Positions 1-9,007 of a stretch of 64,000 nt of DNA are shown here, in pieces. Within the stretch, counting starts at the first letter, position 1. Each line of letters begins with the position of its first letter. Source of the DNA: Planctomycetota bacterium (GTDB lineage Bacteria > Planctomycetota > Phycisphaerae > Phycisphaerales > SM1A02); contig QWPW01000004.1 of assembly GCA_003671025.1 (NCBI GenBank), positions 1-64,000 on the forward strand. Reading direction: 5' to 3'. The translations under genes and the position numbers were made by a program. The notes under the pieces were generated by a model, which saw only the letters and a program-made list of their open reading frames with translations, did no database searches and had not been told where the DNA came from.

Positions 1-2
1 AC

Positions 3-779
3 GAGCTTGCGCGACTGCTCGCCGTCGGCGAAACGAATGGGCGCGGCTTGTGGTACTCGCTCGCGTATTGGGCGGGACTTCGACGCGGCGAGATCGGGCG
101 CGTGACGTGGGGCGACGTCGACTTCGAGAGCGGCACGCTCACGATCCGCAACGTGAAGGCGGGGCGTCGTGACCAGCTTCCACTCCGACCCGAGTTGCTC
201 GACCAACTGCGCGCGGCTCGTCCGCTGCTCACGACTGCGGCTCTCAACACGTCGAGACTCTTCGACACGCCGGTGCACGCACGCACGCAACGCCGCGACT
301 TCGATCGCGCTGGTATCTCTCCGTGCGACGCCGACGGTCGCGTGGCTGACCTGCACGCTCTCCGCACGACGCTGTGCACGACGATGGTGCGAGCGGGCGT
401 CACGCCGACGATCCTTCAACGCGCGATGCGGCACGCGGATATTCGCACGACCTTGAAGCACTACACGCGACTGCAACTCGCGGACGTTGCGGTCGCATTT
501 GACGCCTTGCCGGCGATCGTCTCGTCGTCGGTTTCATTGGCAACAGGCACGGCGAATTCGGTCGCCGTAAGTTGTGAAAACAGCGGTAGCAGTAGCGGTA
601 GCAGTAGGCACACAAAACCGCGTAAAACGGCGTGCAGCGGCGGGAAACCGTCAACGAGCACGGCGTCGACGGACGATTCGCAAAGTACGTCGCGGCGAGA
701 AGATACGGGGCGATTTGCTAAACAACGAGCAAGTGTGCTACTCTTCCCAATCACTCGGGCGATTAGCTCAGCTGGTTAG
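3..779 (+). CDS. Tyrosine recombinase (integrase), 5' truncated by window edge
   Basis: This is the C-terminal catalytic half of a phage-type integrase. The reading frame is open to the left edge, so the core-binding domain and the true start lie outside the window. The visible catalytic set is classical: Arg in LRRGEI near the start, H-x-x-R in LHALRT, His in MRHAD and the nucleophilic Tyr in LKHYTR. About 100 residues follow the Tyr and look low-complexity (Ser/Gly/Thr rich, with a short GSS repeat). The last residues (ITRAISSAG) are translated from the first 23 bases of the tRNA-Val gene. Family knowledge: such enzymes cut and join DNA at att sites, often in tRNA genes. The overlap suggests the window opens at the edge of an integrated element. 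The family assignment is firm; whether the gene is functional is unknown. Confidence 0.9.
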   Translation, partial: ELARLLAVGETNGRGLWYSLAYWAGLRRGEIGRVTWGDVDFESGTLTIRNVKAGRRDQLPLRPELLDQLRAARPLLTTAALNTSRLFDTPVHARTQRRDFDRAGISPCDADGRVADLHALRTTLCTTMVRAGVTPTILQRAMRHADIRTTLKHYTRLQLADVAVAFDALPAIVSSSVSLATGTANSVAVSCENSGSSSGSSRHTKPRKTACSGGKPSTSTASTDDSQSTSRREDTGRFAKQRASVLLFPITRAISSAG

Positions 780-830
780 AGCACACGCATCACACGCGTG
801 GGGTCGCTGGTTCGAATCCAGTATTGCCCA
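757..830 (+). tRNA. tRNA-Val (anticodon CAC)
   Basis: A full cloverleaf folds by eye. The acceptor stem is GGGCGAT/ATTGCCC with discriminator A. The D arm is GCTC/GAGC, and the anticodon stem is CACGC/GCGTG around loop ATCACAC. A five-base variable region follows, then the T arm GCTGG/CCAGT with loop TTCGAAT. Loop positions 34-36 read CAC, so it decodes GTG (Val). No CCA is encoded. The integrase reading frame ends inside the 5' half of this gene, and a hairpin terminator follows. Confidence 0.93.
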
Positions 831-873
831 TTGAGAAGACGCGGGGGAAACGCGGGGAAAACGCGGGGAAAAC

Positions 874-930
874 AATGAATTGCCGAAGATTTCGCAGGTC
901 ACGCTGCGGGTCTTCGGCATATTCATTTTT
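874..930 (+). terminator. Intrinsic terminator after tRNA-Val
   Basis: The left arm 874-889 (AATGAATTGCCGAAGA) pairs with 911-927 with one bulge. An inner CGCAG/CTGCG stem closes the loop, and a run of T follows at 926-930. It probably ends the tRNA transcript. Just upstream (about 841-872) the unit AAACGCGGGG is repeated imperfectly three times. Confidence 0.7.
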
Positions 931-1083
931 GCGGCGGAGCACAGGCCGTGCGCGAGGCGCCGAGAGTGGCTTGCCTGTCCTCGCGAGTCGTCCTAGCGAG
1001 CCCTGGTTGGTGCCCGATTCTTGTGCTTTCGCGTCGCGGCTGTTGCGTTGCAGCGGCCACGAATCGCCGCTATCTTTTCTGCC

Positions 1084-1770
1084 ATGAATCTCCTCAAAAT
1101 CGTTGTCCTCTCCTCACTCACGTTAGTCCTCGCTGCGTGCAACACCCCTTCGACTGTGGCGGCGCGCACTGACGGAATCAAATTCGGCGAGGCGAAACAA
1201 GACCTCGCCGCAGGAAATCAGCGCTATCTCGTGGGCGGCATGCAGTCGCACACCTGGCAGGCGGAGCGCGTCATTCAAACTGGCGAGTTCGGGCAATCGC
1301 CGAGCATCGGCGTGCTCACCTGCGCCGATTCGCGCACGCCACCAGAACTCATCTTCGACTGCGGCGTGGGCGATCTCTTCGTCGTGCGCATGGCGGGCAA
1401 TGTCGAAGATCCCGCCACCGCAGGTACGTTTGAGTACGGCTTCGCGGCACTGGGCATGCACACCATCCTCGTGATGGGTCACACCAAGTGCGGCGCCGTG
1501 ACCGCCGCAGTTGATGGCCAGCCACTCCCGGGCAACATGCCTGCGTTTATGGACATGATCACGCCCGCGCTCGCTGGATTGGCCAAGCCAACGATCGGTC
1601 CCGATGGCATGCCCAACATGACCCCCGCCGCCGAGGCGAATGTGCGTTGGCAATTGAAGCAACTGCTCGCTCGCAGCGCGATGCTCACCAAGGCGCAGAA
1701 GGAAGGCAAGCTCGCGGTCCTGTGCGCGATGTATGACGTCGACACGGGCGAAGTGCGATTCCTTGACTGA
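1084..1770 (+). CDS. Lipoprotein beta-carbonic anhydrase
   Basis: A 228-residue beta-class carbonic anhydrase that interconverts CO2 and bicarbonate at a zinc ion. The ligands are Cys80 (in CADSR), His133 and Cys136 (in HTKCG), with the Asp82-Arg84 dyad typical of the class. The N-terminus (MNLLKIVVLSSLTLVLAAC) is a lipoprotein signal with the lipidated Cys at residue 19, so the enzyme should be membrane-anchored outside the cytoplasm. The ATG at 1084 is chosen because it gives this signal peptide; the frame is open further upstream without useful sequence. The gene stands alone and ends in a very strong terminator. An exported beta-enzyme may help carbon supply or pH control at the envelope; that role is inference. 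Confidence 0.93.
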   Translation: MNLLKIVVLSSLTLVLAACNTPSTVAARTDGIKFGEAKQDLAAGNQRYLVGGMQSHTWQAERVIQTGEFGQSPSIGVLTCADSRTPPELIFDCGVGDLFVVRMAGNVEDPATAGTFEYGFAALGMHTILVMGHTKCGAVTAAVDGQPLPGNMPAFMDMITPALAGLAKPTIGPDGMPNMTPAAEANVRWQLKQLLARSAMLTKAQKEGKLAVLCAMYDVDTGEVRFLD

Positions 1771-1805
1771 GATTCGCAGGACGCTGTCTTGGTACGGAAC
1801 TAACT

Positions 1806-1852
1806 TCGAGTCATCGCGCGAATTGCATCGCGCGATGACTCGAGTTTTTTTT
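1806..1852 (+). terminator. Strong intrinsic terminator of the carbonic anhydrase gene
   Basis: A perfect 16-bp inverted repeat (1806-1821 with 1828-1843) encloses a 6-base loop and is followed by eight T at 1845-1852. It lies 36 bases after the stop codon. Confidence 0.92.
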
Positions 1853-1983
1853 GATGATTGATCGACGCGCACGCGCGCGAGCTTCGAGCCTGCGTTGCGG
1901 TCGCATGTGTCTAGAACGCGACGCGCCGGGTGCGAATCTGTTGGCGAAGCCACAGGTGATCGTGGGATGTTGATATTCGCACC

Positions 1984-2325
1984 ATGAAGAATGGTGCCTT
2001 CAACCATCATTTTTCATGGAAGACGAAGGACGCAACGCGCCGGACAACAGCACCGCATGCGCTTGATGCGCGTTCACGCGGCGACAAACTTTTGCGTTAT
2101 GAATTCCGCATGCTCACTTCGCATTCGTCGGTGGTCGTGATGATGCTCGCTATTTCCGGGATGACGGTGGGAGCATCGTCCACCGAGAGCACGATCAACC
2201 CGCGGTTGAGCATGAACGGCGAAACGCCGCGACGAATCAACTTCGAAATGTCAGTGTCGATTGAAGCGCGGTCCGTTGAATCCAATTCACCGACTGCAAT
2301 TACGTTAGTTTGCGCGTACCTATGA
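1984..2325 (+). other. Ambiguous coding stretch with competing ORFs on both strands
   Basis: Between the terminator at 1852 and the lipoprotein start at 2322 two weak candidates overlap. On the plus strand, ORF 1984-2325 (or an internal ATG at 2110) ends in an ATGA overlap with the next gene, which would suit translational coupling, and it has a short hydrophobic stretch (VVVMMLAISGMTVG). On the minus strand, ORF 2097-2411 has natural-looking codons and a plausible fold-like segment (ISKLIRRGVSPFMLNRGL) but overlaps the lipoprotein gene. I recognise neither. At most one is real, and the minus-strand one may be a gene fragment. Confidence 0.3.
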
Positions 2326-2795
2326 AGCAAATCTTCAAGACGCTCACGGTGTTGTTTGTCTGTGCTCAATGCGCACTCGCAATCGGATGCTCGCTCAAGC
2401 ATGAGGTGCAACCGGTGAAGGCCGGGCTCATCGCGGATGGGCCGCAGCCGATCGCGCTCGTACGCAATGACGCCGTCTTCTTAGGGTTCCACAATGCAAT
2501 CACGTTGTCACTCTCGCGATGTGGCTTTGTGGTCGAATCAGTTCCGCAAGGCACGGCCTTCGCCACGCTGCCCTTGGCGATGACCTACACCGCGAACTGG
2601 ACTTGGGATTTCGATCTCTATCTGCGCTACGCACACATCGAACTCTTCAAGGACGGGGTCGTCGTCGGGGATGCGGTGTACGACGCGTTTTGGGGTGGGC
2701 TCCATCTCGGGAAGTTCATCGAGACAGAGAAGAAGGTCGACCGACTTGTGTGCGATCTGTTTCCAGAGCGCGCCCCCGCGAAGGCGCCTCGATAG
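2322..2795 (+). CDS. Sbal_3080-like small lipoprotein
   Basis: A 157-residue secreted lipoprotein of unknown function. The ATG at 2322 gives a signal peptide ending in the lipobox LAIGC. The mature part has features I associate with the Sbal_3080 lipoprotein family: a central MTYTANWTWDFDLYL segment, then an amphipathic strand with VVVGDAVYDAFWGG and a C-terminal helix (FIETEKKVDRLVCDLF). The length matches that family. It is transcribed alone or with the doubtful ORF upstream, and faces the sulfatase gene across 40 bases. The family match is from memory of the motif and was not searched. Confidence 0.75.
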   Translation: MKQIFKTLTVLFVCAQCALAIGCSLKHEVQPVKAGLIADGPQPIALVRNDAVFLGFHNAITLSLSRCGFVVESVPQGTAFATLPLAMTYTANWTWDFDLYLRYAHIELFKDGVVVGDAVYDAFWGGLHLGKFIETEKKVDRLVCDLFPERAPAKAPR

Positions 2796-2835
2796 CGCGA
2801 TCGCGGGCGGTCGAAGTTTTGCTGCGTCCCGCGAC

Positions 2836-5718
2836 TCACTTCGCAGTGTTGCTCGAGATCCGAATCCAATTGACGCTGCCGCTGCAGGTTTCGACGTAGT
2901 TCGTCACTGAGTCGTCGGCGAAGAACGTGATGTTGCCATCGCTCGGCGGAATCGCCAAGCCCAGCGGATCGGGCATCACCCATTGCACGACACCGTTGAC
3001 GGACGCGCTCAACAAACGCGTGCCGCCGTCGCGTGCGAGTCGCACGGTTGTTGTGACACCGAGAGGCAACGTGGTCGCGCTCATCGGACCAAACGGCGGA
3101 AGAATCTGGAAGACTGCGCCAGTTGGGCCGCGATAGAAACCGCGATCTTCGGTGCGATTGAAGAAGTCCAACAACTTGGAGAACGCGAACTGGGTGGCGT
3201 TGACTTTCATTTCAAACTCGATGGCGAAGTCGCTTAAGTCGAGCCCGTCCACCGCCACAACTAAGCCTTGGTTGGCACCAAACACATAGCCGCCATCGAC
3301 GAGCGTGCCGCCGAGCGGCTGCGCCACTACATCGGTGCCGACGCTGTCGTTGTAATTCCCATCGAGCTGATACTCGTGCACTAGGGTGACTTCAGAAAGC
3401 AACAGACACTCGGGGACATTGGCGATAGGAAACGGATTGTCGCCCCACGCGTTGAGCACGCACGCGAGATCGTTGCCGTCGACGACGCCATCTTGCGTTG
3501 CATCCCAGAAGCCCATCGAGCCCCACTCGTTGAGCACGCCCGCGATGTCCGCGCCATCGACGACGCCATCAAGATTGCCGTCGGAGAGCGAAGTCGGCTC
3601 CGAGAGAATCATGCGGATCAGTTCCGCCTTGAGCAGTTCGTACTCGAGCCGCGCCACTGTGGGCATGTCATCAATCAGCGGATTCCACACGCCTTCGTCG
3701 CCTTCTTCGCCCTCAATTCCTGGCACATAAGGCGCTACCGGGGTCTTGAGTTTATAGAGACGAATGCCGCAATCCTCAGGCGCGAGGCAAGTTGGCAACT
3801 GCTGCACGATGAGTTTCCAGTGTCCGTGACGCACCGCGTATTGCACCAGTGATGGAGGCGCGGCCCAGGTACTTCCTGCAGGACATTGGTCTTGCAACTC
3901 GGGCGGAAGCATGCAGTAGTTGGTGCCGCCGCAGGGATAGATCGCGTTCTTAGGATCGGTCGAAGCGATGTCGCAATAGTTGGTATTGGGATAGGGCGCG
4001 ACAACGGAGCCGCCGGCCCAACATCCACCGTTGGCGACACAGAGCGAGTCGCTGGTGATAAGCCCGTCAACCACCGAGCCCTGCATGATGCATGGGCCAA
4101 CGGCGCCCTCGGCGAAACTGCCCTGCTTGTACATCGCGAAATCGAATTCGCGAATGGCTCCTTGGTTTGGATTCGTCAGATACGGCATCATCGGTTTGCA
4201 ATCGATGCGCCGCGAAGGTGTCTCGACCTTGGTCCAATCCACGCCCGCGGTTTCGCAGAGCAGACCGAACAAGTCGGTGATGGACACAATTTCATCGACA
4301 GCGCGTGCTGGTCCTTGCACACCAACACCCGCGATGATGCAGGCGCTGCGCACGCCGGACTCGAACACAGTTTGCTTTGATCGCTGCGGATCGAATGGAG
4401 GCAGCACGTCGTAGCCATAAGTTCCATTGTCATTCACGATGAGCAACATCGTGTTCGCTGCTTGAAGATCGCCTAGTTCAAAGACTCCGTTCACACGCGA
4501 ACCAAGACCAAGATCAACCAGCATGTTGCCGATCGATTTGTCCAGCGACTGCGCCATGAGTTTGAACTGTTGGCGGAAGCCCACTCCCGAGAGCGCGCAA
4601 GAAACGTTGGTCACCGCAGGACCAGTCAGCGATGGCGGCGGCGTCTGAATTGGCGTATGCGCCGAGGAATGCATGGAAAACGCGATCCACGGTTGGCCGC
4701 TTTCGCGCGCGTTCTCGATCCACTCCGCGGTGCGCCGACTAATGAAACTGGTGAGGTATTCGCGTTGAGGCAGCTCGGGACGAAGCGCAAGGTTGGCCGT
4801 GGTGATCGTGCGCGACCAAACGTAATACGCGTTGAGCGCTTCGAAATTGATACCACTACAAACACCCTCGGCGCATGTCGCCGCGAGCGTTCCGTCTGCT
4901 TTGAGCAACGGCGTCGCGCCCATGGCCATCGCTTGATAGGGATTCACATTCTCGACGCACATGCCATTGGGAAAGCACGCGGCGCCGCGCACGGTGAATC
5001 CGCCGATGCCGCCACAGTCATAGGTTCCGATCGCGGTCTGACCACCGATGGTTGAATCCACCGACGGCGGAAGATCCCAATACCCGTCATAGAAATCGAC
5101 ACCCAACGTAGCCGACGGCGCTTCATAGCCGTAGCCCGGCGGAGTGTTTTCGGAGCCGCCGCCCATGTGATATTTCCCAAGCATGCCCGAGATATAACCC
5201 GCGCCCGCGAGCAACTTAGGAACAGTGACTTCACTCGGATGTAACTGTGTGATCGGCAACATCGGATCAACGATCGCTGTGACCACGCCCGTGCGCAAAC
5301 TCTGTCGACCCGTGAGCATCGACGCGCGCGAGGGCGAACATTCTGGCGTCGCCCAAAAGTTACGGAAGCTCACGCCGTGCGCGGCAATCTCCGCGAGCAC
5401 TGGAAGCGACGGCGATTCAGGCGCGGCGTTCCAATTGAACGGCGGAAACGACATCTGATCCATGCCGATGTCGTCGAGCACGATGACGAGGATGTTTGGT
5501 TTCGCGGCGGCAGCGCTCTTCGTTCGCGGCTCTGGCGCGCGATTCGATCCGAGTTTGTTCCTGGCGGGCGGCTTGCTACTCGCAACAGTTGGCGGCGCAT
5601 CAGCCTGCAATGCACTCACAACAAACATCGACAACAGCGCGCACGCCGCAAAGCGAAACTGCGCAACAGGAAGGACAGAAGCCGCCGCGCGAGCGCCGTG
5701 AAGAGATAGTTTCCGCAT
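2836..5718 (-). CDS. Secreted sulfatase with dockerin repeats and a C-terminal lectin-like domain
   Basis: A 960-residue exported type I sulfatase that should hydrolyse sulfate esters. A signal peptide occupies about residues 1-40, followed by a Ser/Ala/Lys-rich linker. The catalytic domain opens with the metal-binding LDDIG (81-85). The modification motif CSPSR (127-131) is where the Cys becomes formylglycine. A Cys-rich insertion (about 540-620, including CVANGGCW and CGGTNYC) sits late in the domain. Two dockerin-type EF-hand repeats follow (about 705-760: DGVVDGADIAGVLNEWG and a second copy), then a concanavalin-like LamG domain (about 770-955). The gene is far longer than a plain sulfatase (about 500). 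It is a paralogue of the gene at 21816-24137. The natural substrate is not visible; a sulfated polysaccharide is inference. Confidence 0.93.
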   Translation of the reverse strand: MRKLSLHGARAAASVLPVAQFRFAACALLSMFVVSALQADAPPTVASSKPPARNKLGSNRAPEPRTKSAAAAKPNILVIVLDDIGMDQMSFPPFNWNAAPESPSLPVLAEIAAHGVSFRNFWATPECSPSRASMLTGRQSLRTGVVTAIVDPMLPITQLHPSEVTVPKLLAGAGYISGMLGKYHMGGGSENTPPGYGYEAPSATLGVDFYDGYWDLPPSVDSTIGGQTAIGTYDCGGIGGFTVRGAACFPNGMCVENVNPYQAMAMGATPLLKADGTLAATCAEGVCSGINFEALNAYYVWSRTITTANLALRPELPQREYLTSFISRRTAEWIENARESGQPWIAFSMHSSAHTPIQTPPPSLTGPAVTNVSCALSGVGFRQQFKLMAQSLDKSIGNMLVDLGLGSRVNGVFELGDLQAANTMLLIVNDNGTYGYDVLPPFDPQRSKQTVFESGVRSACIIAGVGVQGPARAVDEIVSITDLFGLLCETAGVDWTKVETPSRRIDCKPMMPYLTNPNQGAIREFDFAMYKQGSFAEGAVGPCIMQGSVVDGLITSDSLCVANGGCWAGGSVVAPYPNTNYCDIASTDPKNAIYPCGGTNYCMLPPELQDQCPAGSTWAAPPSLVQYAVRHGHWKLIVQQLPTCLAPEDCGIRLYKLKTPVAPYVPGIEGEEGDEGVWNPLIDDMPTVARLEYELLKAELIRMILSEPTSLSDGNLDGVVDGADIAGVLNEWGSMGFWDATQDGVVDGNDLACVLNAWGDNPFPIANVPECLLLSEVTLVHEYQLDGNYNDSVGTDVVAQPLGGTLVDGGYVFGANQGLVVAVDGLDLSDFAIEFEMKVNATQFAFSKLLDFFNRTEDRGFYRGPTGAVFQILPPFGPMSATTLPLGVTTTVRLARDGGTRLLSASVNGVVQWVMPDPLGLAIPPSDGNITFFADDSVTNYVETCSGSVNWIRISSNTAK

Positions 5719-6261
5719 GAAGTAAAGTCCGCAATCAACCGCACATTGGCACTGAACTTGCGCGGGTGCAACGAAGCGCCTGCCCCCTCACCATGCCGCG
5801 GGATGAGCGAAAGGCAAGCGGCGAGAGGCACGAACGCATGAGTTTCATAGTCCACTCGCTCCTCTAGGCGGGCAAGCGGGCGAGAAACGATCACGCAATT
5901 GTGGACGGGCACACCTCGACGAGAGGATGAGTTTGTGTGAATTTCACCCGCCTGCTAGGTTCAGAATTTCCAAGTCATTCGAGGGCAGAAGGCCCGATCC
6001 ATCAATGGGGTGCCTGAGATGGGGCGGGCTTCCGGCCCTCTCACAGTTTCTCGGCAGGTTGCTGTGGCGTTGACCCAAGGCTGGGATGCGACGCACTGTT
6101 GGCGCTCTCGGACAAAACATCAGACTAGGACCGGCGACTTGTGACACGCACTCTTCCCAACGCCATTTTGTGGAGATGGACTAGCATCCGAGACGAATTG
6201 ATTCGACGTCGTCTGACGACTCATCGCAGCGCCGACAAAACGCCTTGTACGCAGGGACATC
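5719..6261. other. Intergenic region between divergent genes
   Basis: These 543 bases separate the divergent sulfatase and zinc-ribbon membrane protein genes and must hold both promoters. Short ORFs here (for example 5944-6147 on the minus strand) read as unstructured, Pro/Arg-rich peptides and are not called. A GGGGTGCCTGAGATGGG string near 6007 looks like part of a TPP riboswitch, but the rest of that motif is missing. I see no RNA gene. Confidence 0.5.
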
Positions 6262-7353
6262 ATGCCTGAGATCGGAACCGAATCGTTCGCGCACATCGCT
6301 TGCCCGCGCTGTGGCTATCCGATCGGTCCAACGATTGCGGCAAGCGAAGCACGCGGCGAGACATCGGGACCATGCACGGAGTGCGGACTGCACATCGAGT
6401 GGGAGTCGTTGCGCTCGGTGAGTGGCGATCCGCGGTGGTTCGTCGAGTCGCGCGTGCGCGGTCCATGGACCGTTTGGCGTGCGGTGATCACGCTCGCGCG
6501 GCTCGTCAGGCCGCACCGATTCTGGTCGCAAGTCTCGATGGTCATTCCCGTTCGACCGCGGCGCATCGCCGTGTTCTTCCTCGCGATTGCGCTGTGCCTG
6601 CATGTCATTGCAGCGGCCGCGCGCATCAACCGAATCGCGAGCACGTCGACCGCTCTCACCCCTGCCTCATTCGCGATTGATCTCGTCGTCGCAGCGGCGC
6701 TGCCACTGTCTCGAATGACTGGAAGCGGGATGTTGATCGAGTCCGATGCCGTCTTCCCTCTTCCCGATCAGAGGTCGCAGCGCGCGTTGCATTTCGCACA
6801 ATCACTAGCGCTCGCGGGCGTGTTGCCATTTCGCAGCGACTACACGCGCATGGGTAAGCAGGTCACTGGCAGGAGGGTCGCTGGGATTATTCTCGGCTTC
6901 AACTACGGGAAATTCAGCTCGCCGTGCGAGTTCGATCTCGTCCACAGCCGCGAAGTTCACACGTTGCTGTCCATCGCTTCCGTGGCCATCACCGCGCCGT
7001 TCGTCGTGCTGCTGCTGCCCACGTCGCTGCGTCGCGCGCGCGTGCGTCGCGTCCACTTGCTGCGCATGAGCGCGTACTCGACCGCGTTGATCATTCCACT
7101 GTTCGCGCTGTTTGTCTTTACGCCACGAACGTATGTCACCACCGACAACGACCTCTTCGTGCCCATCATTCACTTTGCAAGGTTGAATGGTTGGCCGCTG
7201 TTTCTCGCGGCATACTTCGTGATGGTTGTCGTATCGATGCACGCGATGGCGAGTCGCTATCTCAAACTTCCACACGCGACTGGTGTTGCGCTTTCGTGTT
7301 CGTTGATCGCAACGCTCACGACTGTTGTGATACTGGCGATGTGGCTTGATTGA
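6262..7353 (+). CDS. Membrane protein with N-terminal zinc ribbon
   Basis: A 363-residue protein of unknown function. Residues 10-45 hold two CxxC knuckles (CPRCGY and CTECGL) that should bind one zinc. Roughly seven hydrophobic segments follow (for example AVFFLAIALCLHVIAAAA and AFVVLLLPTSL), and the protein ends in a membrane helix. This layout of a cytoplasmic zinc ribbon joined to a polytopic membrane part is common among uncharacterised planctomycete proteins. It is a single gene with no operon partner; the next gene converges on it. No catalytic motif is visible, so no function is proposed. Confidence 0.8.
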   Translation: MPEIGTESFAHIACPRCGYPIGPTIAASEARGETSGPCTECGLHIEWESLRSVSGDPRWFVESRVRGPWTVWRAVITLARLVRPHRFWSQVSMVIPVRPRRIAVFFLAIALCLHVIAAAARINRIASTSTALTPASFAIDLVVAAALPLSRMTGSGMLIESDAVFPLPDQRSQRALHFAQSLALAGVLPFRSDYTRMGKQVTGRRVAGIILGFNYGKFSSPCEFDLVHSREVHTLLSIASVAITAPFVVLLLPTSLRRARVRRVHLLRMSAYSTALIIPLFALFVFTPRTYVTTDNDLFVPIIHFARLNGWPLFLAAYFVMVVVSMHAMASRYLKLPHATGVALSCSLIATLTTVVILAMWLD

Positions 7354-7567
7354 GCATCGTGCATGAGACAGTCGAGTTAGATGCGGGAAATGTAAGGAAC
7401 GCATCGTTCCTAACTGGTTCGATGCGAAAGGGACCGATTCGTTCCGGCGGAAGGCCAAGCTCAAACCCGCGCGAGCGGTGCGAACCATCGGAATTATTCA
7501 CGGGCGAGTTCGCCATCGATTCAGCAGCGCACTCCTTCGCCAGTTCGATGGACTCAGTCAGCGCACC

Positions 7568-9007
7568 TCACGGCCCGATCCACACTCCATCGATGCGGCG
7601 ATAGGGCGCTGCGCGTGGAATCGTGCTGCCGGGATTCAAACGATCCCACAACACGATGCCTGCGGCGTTCACTTCGAACGTGCGAGCACTATTGGTGAGC
7701 GTGATGATGGTGGTGTTGTCGAGCGTGCGAAACGCTCCACACTGGGTTGCGCCTCCATAGATTTGTCCTGGCGCGCCGTAGCTCCATAGCGCGGAACTCG
7801 GCGCGAAGGCGGCACTCTTGCCAATCGTGTAGTTGCCCGACGCGTCGCGCGGGGGAACGATTTCCAGCACCGTCGAGTAGTCGTTGCTCGTGCCCGTGCG
7901 ATCGCCGTTGTTGAACGCGAGGATGTTGCCCGCGCCGCGCAGACCGCTGTCGATCCATGTCGCGCTGTGCACCGTGAAGAAGACTTTGTCTGCGGCGACT
8001 CCGCGATCGTAATTTTGCGGGTTGCCCCAACGATAAAGAATGTCGCCGCCCTTGCCGCGCGCACCGCCGCTGTGCGAGGCCGCTTGCGCGGTGGTCGTCG
8101 AGTGATCGATGACATAGATCTCGTTGAGCGATCGTGAACTAATCACGATCTCGTCACGCACGGGGTCGTAGTCAATCGCATTCATGTGCGTCCAATCACC
8201 CGCAGTAACCAGGCCGAGATTGATGTCGACGAGTTCAGGATGCGCGCTGACAACTCCATAGTTGGCGAGCGCGGGATTCACATCTTGGATGAGGTGATCC
8301 CACATGTTCCAACGCCAGACGATGTCATAGGTCGTCGTGCCTGTGGGACGAATTTCCAGCACGGAATCAGGCCAAAACGCGGAGGTGATGGTGGTTCGTC
8401 CCGCGGCCATCGCGGCTGCTTGAGTGTGACCTTCCCAACAGATGCACAGGATGTTTCCGTTGGGCATCGGACGAATATCGTGATGCTGTTGGAACGCCGA
8501 CGTGGAGACGATGAGATCGTTTGTGAGCGTGCCCTCGGCGTTGAAGATCTGAATGCGTCCGCCGACCGCCGCGCCGACGTACGCACCCGCCGCGTGACGA
8601 CTCGGGCGTACCAGCGAGCCGTCGCCGCGCAGATAGCCCACACTCGCGCCGCCTGTTGCGCCCGTCCAAGTTTTCTGCGTGACGCCGGAAGAATCGATCG
8701 CAGTTGTCGATGTGCCGTTGGTTGTGGTGAGAAGAATCCAATCGATGACTGGTTCGACGGGACACGCGCCCCACGCGCTCAGCAGCGCGGCGAGGTCCGT
8801 CGCATCAGTCACGCCATCGCCAGAGATGTCGCCGCTGCTGCTGCCCCATCCTGAGAGCACGCTGCTGAGATCCGCGCCATCGACAATCTGGTCAGCGGTG
8901 AGATCGGCGGGGCAATCGCCGAGCACGCGCGAGGCGCACGCGAGGAATGCGGTCGCGCTGATGGTGGCGAGCGTCGTGCGATGAAGAGGACGGAGAATCC
9001 GATGCAT
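7568..9007 (-). CDS. Secreted arylsulfotransferase-like protein with N-terminal dockerin repeats
   Basis: A 479-residue exported protein. The ATG at 9007 is preferred because it begins a clear signal peptide (MHRILRPLHRTTLATIS...); the frame is open further upstream. Directly after the signal peptide lie two dockerin-type repeats (about residues 33-85: DQIVDGADLSSVLSGWG and DGVTDATDLAALLSAWG). The rest is a beta-propeller of the arylsulfotransferase (ASST) family, with HHDIRPMPNGN, then HMNAIDYDPVRDEIVISSR and the YVIDH strand that mark the family. Bacterial ASST enzymes move sulfate between phenolic donors and acceptors through a transient sulfo-histidine. Which His is the nucleophile here cannot be told by eye. 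The dockerin pair is N-terminal, whereas most others in the window are C-terminal. Confidence 0.85.
   Translation of the reverse strand: MHRILRPLHRTTLATISATAFLACASRVLGDCPADLTADQIVDGADLSSVLSGWGSSSGDISGDGVTDATDLAALLSAWGACPVEPVIDWILLTTTNGTSTTAIDSSGVTQKTWTGATGGASVGYLRGDGSLVRPSRHAAGAYVGAAVGGRIQIFNAEGTLTNDLIVSTSAFQQHHDIRPMPNGNILCICWEGHTQAAAMAAGRTTITSAFWPDSVLEIRPTGTTTYDIVWRWNMWDHLIQDVNPALANYGVVSAHPELVDINLGLVTAGDWTHMNAIDYDPVRDEIVISSRSLNEIYVIDHSTTTAQAASHSGGARGKGGDILYRWGNPQNYDRGVAADKVFFTVHSATWIDSGLRGAGNILAFNNGDRTGTSNDYSTVLEIVPPRDASGNYTIGKSAAFAPSSALWSYGAPGQIYGGATQCGAFRTLDNTTIITLTNSARTFEVNAAGIVLWDRLNPGSTIPRAAPYRRIDGVWIGP

Noticed and set aside
1123-2010. 295-residue ORF antisense to the carbonic anhydrase gene
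   Set aside because: His/Arg-rich translation with no domain, fully overlapping a gene with clear catalytic motifs and crossing its terminator.
5990-6060. Possible TPP riboswitch (GGGGTGCCTGAGATGGG)
   Set aside because: The CTGAGA-like core is present but the second conserved helix and the ACCTGATCTGG/GCGTAGGGA parts are missing on both strands, and neither neighbour is a thiamine gene.
5944-6147. 67-residue minus-strand ORF in the sulfatase upstream region
   Set aside because: No start context, Pro/Arg-rich, no conserved pattern.
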